This document shows positions 58,504-64,000 of a DNA stretch of 64,000 nt, piece by piece. The first letter of the stretch is position 1. Every line of letters begins with the position of its first letter. The position numbers and the translations under genes were made by a program. Source of the stretch: Scatosoma sp900555925 (GTDB lineage Bacteria > Bacillota > Clostridia > Christensenellales > Borkfalkiaceae); the NCBI GenBank assembly GCA_959603585.1, contig CAUGYD010000008.1:1-64000 (forward strand). Direction: 5' to 3'. Below the pieces are notes generated by a model that saw only the letters and a list, made by a program, of their open reading frames with translations, ran no database searches and was not told the DNA's origin.

Positions 58504-59176
58504 TATACTCATCGTCGAAGACGATAAAGCGATACAAAATCTTTTGAAAGTCGCGCTCAAACAGGAAAATCATACAATAAACGCGGTCGGTACAGCGAGA
58601 GAAGGAATTGACTTCGTCGTAAAAAACATCGTAGATTTAATCATTCTCGATTTGGGCCTGCCGGATATGGACGGAATCAACGTTGTCGAAACGGTCCGCA
58701 GCTTTTCTGAAAATCTTCCTATTATCGTCGTGAGCGCCCGCGACGACGAAAGCGAAAAAATCAAATGTTTGGACGCGGGAATTAACGACTATGTGCAAAA
58801 GCCCTTTTCCACCGCCGAACTAATGGCGAGAATTCGTGCCACTTTGCGCCATAGCAGCGCGGCGGAGCAACAAAGCGGCACTTTTATCAACGGAAAATTA
58901 AAAATCGATTATGTAGCGCACAGCGTATATCTCGACGGCGAAGAAGTACATCTGACCAATTACGAATATAAAATCCTTTGCGTTCTTGCTCAAAACGTCG
59001 GAAAGACGCTCACGCACAATTTTATTATTACCAAAGTATGGGGACCGGGCGGAAACGATGCCAACGGACTTCGAGTATTTATGGCGGGAATCCGGCGCAA
59101 GATAGAAAAAGACCTCTATTCTCAGGAGCTGATCCGCACCGATGTGGGCGTAGGATATCGCATGAATAAAATATGA
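58496..59176 (+). CDS. kdpE: KdpE response regulator, OmpR/PhoB family
   Basis: KdpE activates the kdp operon when phosphorylated. The 226-residue protein has a receiver domain with the acidic pair in ILIVEDDKAIQ near residue 8, phosphoacceptor Asp in LIILDLGLPDMDGI near 52, and the conserved Lys in DYVQKPFSTAELMARI near 102. The C-terminal winged helix carries LTNYEYKILCVLAQNVGKTLTH near 155 and the KdpE-typical VWGPGGNDANGLRVFMAGIRRKIEKD. The start at 58496 has GGAGG upstream inside the kdpD end, so the two are translationally coupled. A terminator follows. Confidence 0.95.
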   Translation: MANILIVEDDKAIQNLLKVALKQENHTINAVGTAREGIDFVVKNIVDLIILDLGLPDMDGINVVETVRSFSENLPIIVVSARDDESEKIKCLDAGINDYVQKPFSTAELMARIRATLRHSSAAEQQSGTFINGKLKIDYVAHSVYLDGEEVHLTNYEYKILCVLAQNVGKTLTHNFIITKVWGPGGNDANGLRVFMAGIRRKIEKDLYSQELIRTDVGVGYRMNKI

Positions 59177-59235
59177 GTTTTTACCCTGCATGGGATTCTT
59201 ATTTTTCCAAACGAGTAAATATTTTCCACTTTTCG

Positions 59236-59268
59236 GCGGGCTTGCCTATCGGCAGGTCCGCTTTTTTT
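59236..59268 (+). terminator. Terminator after kdpDE
   Basis: An 11-bp stem GCGGGCTTGCC/GGCAGGTCCGC (59236-59246 with 59251-59261, two G-U pairs) is followed by seven T. Confidence 0.88.
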
Positions 59269-59275
59269 CTGTCCG

Positions 59276-59334
59276 TTAATATATCTTAATATAAAATTAA
59301 TGTTCGAAGAAGAAGATTAAACGCTCTTTTAATG
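59276..59334 (+). promoter_or_regulatory. Candidate KdpE-binding repeats upstream of the kdp operon
   Basis: TTAATA/TTAATG-type elements begin at 59276, 59286 and 59297, 10 and 11 bases apart. Further TTAA elements are at 59317 and 59329. OmpR-family regulators bind direct repeats spaced one helical turn apart upstream of a weak -35. Here the downstream -10 (59345) has no recognisable -35. Binding by KdpE is inferred. Confidence 0.55.
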
Positions 59335-59344
59335 TAAAAACGTT

Positions 59345-59350
59345 TATAAT
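59345..59350 (+). promoter_or_regulatory. -10 element of the kdp structural operon
   Basis: An exact TATAAT sits 33 bases before the ATG of the TPR gene. The position 17 bases upstream reads CGCTCT, not a -35 consensus, which fits an activator-dependent promoter. Confidence 0.65.
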
Positions 59351-59382
59351 TTCACTTGAAAAAAGAAGGGAGGTACGACTAT

Positions 59383-59796
59383 ATGATGACAGGTATAAAA
59401 TTCCTCAAAAACGGAGCCGATATATCCCGTAAAACGGGACCGGAAACGTTCTACAGCCGCGAAAACGAATCCCAGGCGGAAGAGAATCGGGAAGAAGCTC
59501 TTCTTCAAGACGCTGCGGAGGCGATCCGCGCGGGAGAAAATTTCCGTGCCCGCTGTATTCTCCGGAAAGCCGTATCGGAAAACATGGAAAATCCCGAAGC
59601 CTATAACTTGCTCGGCATTTCTTATGAAAAGGAAGGCGACAGGATAAAGGCTTCGAAATTTTACAGAGTCGCCTACTATATGGACCAGACCTTCAAAGCC
59701 GCTTCGGATAATCTCGACCGAGTTTGCGGTTTTTGGTATAAAGGCGCGGGAAATATAGCGTGGGGCCTGAAATCGGAGGAGGTAAAAAAGAGATGA
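59383..59796 (+). CDS. TPR-containing protein at the head of the kdp operon
   Basis: The 137-residue protein has no signal peptide. The central part has two TPR-like helical units (ALLQDAAEAIRAGENFRARC near residues 40-60, then NPEAYNLLGISYEKEGDRIK near 70-90). A conserved-looking tail FWYKGAGNIAWGLKSEE follows. I do not recognise a named family. It starts at ATG 59383 behind GGGAGG, directly after the presumed KdpE-controlled promoter. Its stop overlaps the kdpF start by four bases (ATGA), so translation of kdpF probably depends on it. It is likely a cytosolic partner or assembly factor of the Kdp complex or a stress adaptor, but this is inference. Confidence 0.8.
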   Translation: MMTGIKFLKNGADISRKTGPETFYSRENESQAEENREEALLQDAAEAIRAGENFRARCILRKAVSENMENPEAYNLLGISYEKEGDRIKASKFYRVAYYMDQTFKAASDNLDRVCGFWYKGAGNIAWGLKSEEVKKR

Positions 59797-59882
59797 CTGT
59801 CGTGACAATCGTCGCCGGCATATTGGCAGTAGGCCTTTTAGGCTATCTGTTTTATGCTCTTTTCAACGGTGACAAGACGTAA
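59793..59882 (+). CDS. kdpF: KdpF, small subunit of the Kdp potassium ATPase
   Basis: The 29-residue product is one membrane helix: VAGILAVGLLGYLFYALFNG. The LGYLxYALxN pattern and exact length agree with E. coli KdpF, which stabilises the KdpABC complex. It overlaps the stop of the TPR gene by four bases. One small gene separates it from kdpA. It is easily missed by automatic gene callers because of its size. GGAGGTAAAAAAG upstream supplies the ribosome binding site. Confidence 0.9.
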   Translation: MTVVTIVAGILAVGLLGYLFYALFNGDKT

Positions 59883-59902
59883 ACACACAAGAGGAGATTA
59901 AC

Positions 59903-60145
59903 ATGTCGGAACTTATCAATGAACTAAAAAGAAAACACGTGCGTATCGCGTTTCTTTCCGGAGCTTATCAGAACGGAGGAGTAGCCGCCGCGAATTATGT
60001 CGTCATCGACGGCATGGACGGCTTTCTGAAACTGAAAGACGACCGGGACCGAACGGTTTTTTATCGGCTTGATCTGATCAAACAAATTACCGTTCTTCCG
60101 GAATGCGATACGGATATCCAAATCGAAAAAGGAGGTAATTTATGA
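59903..60145 (+). CDS. 80-residue protein between kdpF and kdpA, possibly Sm-like
   Basis: I do not recognise an established family. After a short helix (SELINELKRKH) the protein reads as alternating hydrophobic strands: VRIAFLSGAYQNGG, ANYVVIDGMDGFLKLKDD, TVFYRLDLIKQITVLPE. This order, with a DGFLKLKD-type turn, resembles small Sm-like or SH3-like barrels of Bacillota. There are no membrane segments or cysteine clusters. GAGGAG precedes the ATG, and the stop overlaps the kdpA start by four bases, so it belongs to the operon. It could bind RNA or a Kdp subunit. The fold call is tentative. Confidence 0.75.
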   Translation: MSELINELKRKHVRIAFLSGAYQNGGVAAANYVVIDGMDGFLKLKDDRDRTVFYRLDLIKQITVLPECDTDIQIEKGGNL

Positions 60146-61854
60146 CGGAAATCCTTTTTACCGTCTTGCAGGATATTCTGTTTTTCGTGCTCCTCATCGG
60201 AGGCGGCTGGTTCTTCGGCAGAGCCTTTTACAAAATCTATAAAGGCGAACCCGTATTTGCCAAAAAAGTTTTTACGGCCACGGAAAACGGAATCTATAAA
60301 ATCATGGGTGTTGACCCGAAAGAAGAAATGACAGCGAAGAAGTATGCATTGGGCATACTTTTGTTTAGTGTATTCAGCCTGATTTTCTTTATTGCCGTCG
60401 TCATGCTTCAGGCATTTCTGACGATGAACCCCGAACATATCGAGGGAATGAGCTGGCACCTCGCCTTCAATACGGCCGCGAGCTTCGTGACCAACACGAA
60501 CTGGCAGGCCTATTCGGGTGAAACGGGCCTTTCTTATCTCTCGCAGATGATCTGCCTCACGGTGCAGAACTTCGTCTCCGGCGCGGTAGGTATCGCGGTA
60601 CTCTTTGCACTTATCCGCGGCTTCGTCGGCAGACAGAAGAAAACCATCGGTAACTGCTGGGCGGATATTACGAGAGTCACCCTCTTCATGATTCCCGTAT
60701 GCTTTGTCGGAGCTTTTATCCTCGTTTCTCAGGGCGTTCCCCAGACGATGAGCGGTTCCGTCTCTTACACGGCTTTGAACGGAGAAGCCTCTACATTATA
60801 TCTCGGACCGGCGGCCAGCCAGATTATCATTAAGCAGTTATTCACTAACGGCGGTGGTTTCTGGGGCGTCAACTCCGCCTATCCTTTTGAGAACCCTACC
60901 CCTTTCTCCAACCTCATCGAATGTCTTTCCCTGCTTTGGATTCCCGCGGGACTTTGCTTCACCTTCGGAAAAGCGGTGAAGATGCGCGGCGAAAACGGAA
61001 CGGCGGTCAAGGAAAAGGATCAGGGTATCGCACTTTTGAAGGTAATGAGCATCCTCTTCATCGCGGCTCTTATCGTCTGCACCGTATTTGAATTCGTCGG
61101 CGCGGCAATGCCCGAAGGAGTCAAGTACCTCGGCAATATGGAAGGAAAGGAAGCTCGTTTCGGCGTAGGCACTTCCGCGCTTTGGGCAACGGCTACGACC
61201 GCTGCTTCTAACGGTTCGGTCAACGCGATGCACGACAGCTTCACTTCTATCGGCGGTATGATCCCCATGTTCCTCATGATGCTCGGAGAAATCGTCTACG
61301 GCGGCGTCGGCTGCGGTCTGTACGGAATGATTGCTTTCGCTATTTTGACCGTTTTCATCGGCGGCCTCATGGTCGGCAGAACGCCCGAATATATCGGCAA
61401 GAAGATCGGCAGCTATGATATGAAAATGGTTTGCCTCATCATTCTCACCCCCGTGTTGTGCCTGCTCATCGGAACGGCATCTACGGTAATGATTAAAGAA
61501 GCGCCCGAATGGCTGACGAACAGCGGCGCACACGGATTCTCGGAAATCCTCTACGCATTTGCGTCGATGGCCGGAAACAACGGCTCGGCTTTCGCCGGAC
61601 TCAACGCCAATACCCCTTGGACGAACGTCACGGGCGGCATCGTCATGTTGCTGGTTCGTTTCGTTCCCATGTTCGCGGCTCTCGGACTCGCGGGAAGCCT
61701 CGGAAACAAGAAGATGATTCCTCAGTCGGATGGTACGCTTTCCACCAATAATGCCATGTTCGTAGGCCTCGTGATTGCCGTCATTCTTATCGTCGGCGCA
61801 CTCAGCTTCTTCCCGGCACTTGCACTCGGACCTATCGCTGAATTTGTCGGTTAA
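60142..61854 (+). CDS. kdpA: Potassium-transporting ATPase subunit A
   Basis: KdpA is the potassium channel-like subunit of the KdpFABC pump, related to Trk/Ktr channels. The 570-residue protein has about ten membrane helices. Four pore-loop regions each contain a filter-like sequence, for example FVTNTNWQAYSGETGLSYL near residue 112, FTNGGGFWGVNSAYPFENPTP near 235, GTSALWATATTAASNGSVNAM near 345, and SMAGNNGSAFAGLNANTPW near 475. These match the KdpA family closely. It overlaps the upstream small gene by four bases and is followed 17 bases later by kdpB. Confidence 0.96.
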   Translation: MTEILFTVLQDILFFVLLIGGGWFFGRAFYKIYKGEPVFAKKVFTATENGIYKIMGVDPKEEMTAKKYALGILLFSVFSLIFFIAVVMLQAFLTMNPEHIEGMSWHLAFNTAASFVTNTNWQAYSGETGLSYLSQMICLTVQNFVSGAVGIAVLFALIRGFVGRQKKTIGNCWADITRVTLFMIPVCFVGAFILVSQGVPQTMSGSVSYTALNGEASTLYLGPAASQIIIKQLFTNGGGFWGVNSAYPFENPTPFSNLIECLSLLWIPAGLCFTFGKAVKMRGENGTAVKEKDQGIALLKVMSILFIAALIVCTVFEFVGAAMPEGVKYLGNMEGKEARFGVGTSALWATATTAASNGSVNAMHDSFTSIGGMIPMFLMMLGEIVYGGVGCGLYGMIAFAILTVFIGGLMVGRTPEYIGKKIGSYDMKMVCLIILTPVLCLLIGTASTVMIKEAPEWLTNSGAHGFSEILYAFASMAGNNGSAFAGLNANTPWTNVTGGIVMLLVRFVPMFAALGLAGSLGNKKMIPQSDGTLSTNNAMFVGLVIAVILIVGALSFFPALALGPIAEFVG

Positions 61855-61871
61855 GGAGGTAAAAGCAATTT

Positions 61872-63968
61872 ATGAAACATAATGAAAAAAAGAAAATCAC
61901 GGCCGAAGAAAAACTCCAAAAAGGCCAGATGATCAATAAAAAAATCGTTCTCGATGCGACACTTCAATCGCTCGTAAAACTCAATCCGAAGGTACAGATT
62001 AAAAATCCCGTCATGTTTGTCGTCTATCTGGGGGCAATCTTTACGATGATTCTGTTTTTCCTTTCACTGGGCGGAATCAAGGACGGCGGAAGCTGGTACA
62101 TATTCGGTATCTCCATTATTCTTTGGTTTACCTCTCTGTTCGGCAATTTCGCGGAAGCAATTGCAGAAGGCAGAGGCCGCGCCCAAGCGGAGAGCTTGAA
62201 AAAAGCGCGTCGCGACGTCATCGCCCGCAAGTTGAAAGAAGCGGACTATGAATCGGAATACACGGAAGTCAAGAGCAACGAACTCAAACCCGGAGATATC
62301 GTCCTCGTCAAAGCGGGCGAACAAATCCCCATGGACGGCGAAGTCATCGTCGGCGTCGCCAGCGTAGACGAAAGCGCGATCACGGGAGAATCTGCCCCCG
62401 TCATCCGCGAATCGGGCGGAGACAGGAGCGCCGTAACGGGCGGCACTACGGTAACCAGCGACTGGCTGATTATTCGCGTGACGGCGGAAGCGGGAAAGAG
62501 TTTCCTCGATAAAATGATTGCCATGGTCGAAGGCGCAAGCCGTAAAAAGACCCCCAACGAAATCGCGTTGCAGATTCTTCTCGTCACTTTGACGATTATC
62601 TTCCTCATCGTATCGGCTACCCTTTTGCCCTTCTCGAAATTTGCGGTAAATCAGGCGGGACAGGGCTCCGCCATCAGTCTTACCAATATCGTCGCTCTGC
62701 TCGTTTGTCTTGCTCCTACGACGATCGGCGCCCTGCTTTCCTCCATCGGTATCGCGGGCATGGCGAGATTGAATAAGGCGAACGTCCTTGCCACCAGCGG
62801 CCGTGCAATCGAAGCGGCGGGCGACGTAGACGTGCTCCTCCTCGACAAGACGGGTACCATTACCCTCGGCAACCGTCAGGCCAGCGAATTTATCCCCGTC
62901 GGAGATATTTCCGAACGCGACCTTGCGGAAGCCGCTCAGCTTTCCTCCATCGCGGACGAAACGGCGGAAGGAAGAAGTATTGTAGTCCTCGCGAAAAATA
63001 AATTTGACCTCCGCGGCAAAGAAATTGCCAAATTGAAAGCCAATTTTATCGAATTCTCCGCAAAGACTCGCATGAGCGGCGTCGATATCGGAGACGAGCA
63101 TATCCGCAAAGGAAGTGCGGACGCGATTGAAGCCTACGTAAAAGCGCAGGGCGGCGTCTATCCCGATGAATGTGCGATGGCGGTTAAGAGAGTTGCGAAC
63201 GAAGGCGGGACGCCCCTCGTCGTTGCCCGGAACGAAAAGGTTCTCGGCGTTATCTATCTGAAAGATATCGTCAAGGAAGGCGTCAAAGAGAAGTTTGAAG
63301 ATTTGAGAAAAATCGGTATCAAAACGATCATGATTACGGGCGACAATCCCATGACTGCGGCTGCAATTGCGGCGGAAGCAGGCGTGGACGATTTCGTGGC
63401 GGAGGCTACTCCCGAAACCAAGCTCGCCCTCATCAAGAAATTGCAGGCGGAAGGTCACCTCGTCGCCATGACGGGCGACGGCACCAATGACGCTCCCGCC
63501 CTCGCGCAAGCAGACGTGGCCGTCGCCATGAACTCCGGCACGCAGGCCGCGAAAGAAGCGGGCAACATGGTCGATCTCGATTCCAGCCCTACAAAGCTCA
63601 TCGACGTCGTCAGAATCGGTAAACAGCTTCTGATGACGAGAGGCGCGTTGACGACGTTCTCTATCGCCAACGATATTGCAAAATATTTCGCTATCATTCC
63701 CGTACTGTTTGCCGGGATTTATCCGGGGCTTGCGGCACTCAATTTCATGCACCTGACCAGCCCGACGACGGCAATCCTCTCTTCCGTCATATACAATGCA
63801 CTCATTATTGTCGCATTGATTCCCCTTTCGCTCAGAGGTGTCAAGTACAAGGAACAGCCGGCCGGAAAAATGCTGAAAAACAATCTTCTCATTTACGGAC
63901 TCGGCGGCGTTGTCGCTCCGTTTATATTCATTAAACTGTTCGATATGCTGCTGACGTTATTCCTGTAA
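61872..63968 (+). CDS. kdpB: Potassium-transporting ATPase subunit B
   Basis: KdpB is the P-type ATPase subunit that hydrolyses ATP. The 698-residue protein has the actuator motif TGES in DESAITGESAPVI near residue 172, the phosphorylated Asp in LLLDKTGTITLGN near 323, the nucleotide-binding domain with FSAKTRMSGVD near 395, and the hinge motif MTGDGTNDAPALAQADVAVA near 533. Length and the NPVMFVVYLG start of the first helix are typical. GGAGGT precedes the ATG. kdpC begins 15 bases after the stop. Confidence 0.97.
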   Translation: MKHNEKKKITAEEKLQKGQMINKKIVLDATLQSLVKLNPKVQIKNPVMFVVYLGAIFTMILFFLSLGGIKDGGSWYIFGISIILWFTSLFGNFAEAIAEGRGRAQAESLKKARRDVIARKLKEADYESEYTEVKSNELKPGDIVLVKAGEQIPMDGEVIVGVASVDESAITGESAPVIRESGGDRSAVTGGTTVTSDWLIIRVTAEAGKSFLDKMIAMVEGASRKKTPNEIALQILLVTLTIIFLIVSATLLPFSKFAVNQAGQGSAISLTNIVALLVCLAPTTIGALLSSIGIAGMARLNKANVLATSGRAIEAAGDVDVLLLDKTGTITLGNRQASEFIPVGDISERDLAEAAQLSSIADETAEGRSIVVLAKNKFDLRGKEIAKLKANFIEFSAKTRMSGVDIGDEHIRKGSADAIEAYVKAQGGVYPDECAMAVKRVANEGGTPLVVARNEKVLGVIYLKDIVKEGVKEKFEDLRKIGIKTIMITGDNPMTAAAIAAEAGVDDFVAEATPETKLALIKKLQAEGHLVAMTGDGTNDAPALAQADVAVAMNSGTQAAKEAGNMVDLDSSPTKLIDVVRIGKQLLMTRGALTTFSIANDIAKYFAIIPVLFAGIYPGLAALNFMHLTSPTTAILSSVIYNALIIVALIPLSLRGVKYKEQPAGKMLKNNLLIYGLGGVVAPFIFIKLFDMLLTLFL

Positions 63969-63983
63969 GGAGGTGTCTTTATC

Positions 63984-64000
63984 ATGAAAAAAAGCACACA
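63984..64000 (+). CDS. kdpC: Start of kdpC, cut by the window edge
   Basis: AAGGAGGTGTC is followed by ATG and codons for MKKST before the window ends. By position directly after kdpB this should be kdpC, the single-helix subunit that stabilises nucleotide binding. Too few residues are visible to confirm identity. Confidence 0.7.

Noticed and set aside
62064..63752. 562-codon open frame antisense to kdpB
   Set aside because: It lies entirely opposite a well-conserved P-type ATPase. Its product is rich in His, Arg, Asp and Phe with no family resemblance, and no ribosome binding site or promoter fits.

Overview
The window looks like chromosomal core DNA of a Bacillota bacterium, most probably an uncultured anaerobic Clostridia lineage. 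The evidence is RNase Y, SpoVG, MraZ, a SpoIIIE/FtsK-type translocase, a lysine riboswitch, near-consensus sigma-A promoters with 17-bp spacers, AGGAG-type ribosome binding sites, and a diaminopimelate pathway with a DNPR-type MurE. G+C looks like the high forties per cent. I saw no phage, insertion sequence, CRISPR array or rRNA. There is one tRNA gene, tRNA-Thr(GGT). These taxonomic statements are inference.

Layout. 120-4760 (minus): a four-gene run of a membrane protein, a methyltransferase, Hsp33 and a TPR protein. 4884-7983 (plus): lysine riboswitch, then asd-dapA-dapB. 8087-13803 (minus): tRNA-Thr followed by an M42 peptidase, a Nudix hydrolase, aroK, panE, a DUF445 protein and gltX. 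14020-16167: GH36 alpha-galactosidase. 16283-24306 (minus): rimO, pgsA, a cinA-like gene, recA, nadE and rny. 24397-45318 (minus, with spoVG inserted on plus): the division and cell-wall cluster, in transcription order murI, mraZ, rsmH, ftsL-like, penicillin-binding protein, murE, mraY, murD, ftsW, murA, ftsQ, then ftsA-like and ftsZ, then murC and ftsK. murF and murG are not in it. 45387-51239 (plus): rpsT, then a cupin-XRE regulator with potABCD. 51393-57187: an AEC carrier behind an operator array, an ABC exporter, a CPBP protease, a small HTH protein and a malic enzyme gene broken by a one-base frameshift. 57374-64000 (plus): the Kdp potassium system, comprising kdpD (short) and kdpE, then a TPR protein, kdpF, an 80-residue small protein, kdpA, kdpB and the start of kdpC.

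How the genes connect. asd-dapA-dapB feed diaminopimelate into wall precursors. MurI supplies D-glutamate, MurA/C/D/E and MraY build the lipid-linked precursor, and FtsW with the penicillin-binding protein polymerises it at the septum set by FtsZ, FtsA, FtsL and FtsQ. KdpDE would sense low potassium and switch on the Kdp pump. PotABCD imports polyamines under its own regulator.

The least expected signals are: two LexA-type boxes and helically phased GTGG repeats inside an overlong murI 3' end just upstream of mraZ; a roughly 220-bp out-of-frame overlap of murD and ftsW; a four-site palindrome array centred on ATTATGTCAGACATAAT before the AEC gene; a kdpD gene predicted to be leaderless; and an extended kdp operon carrying a TPR protein and a possible Sm-like small protein.
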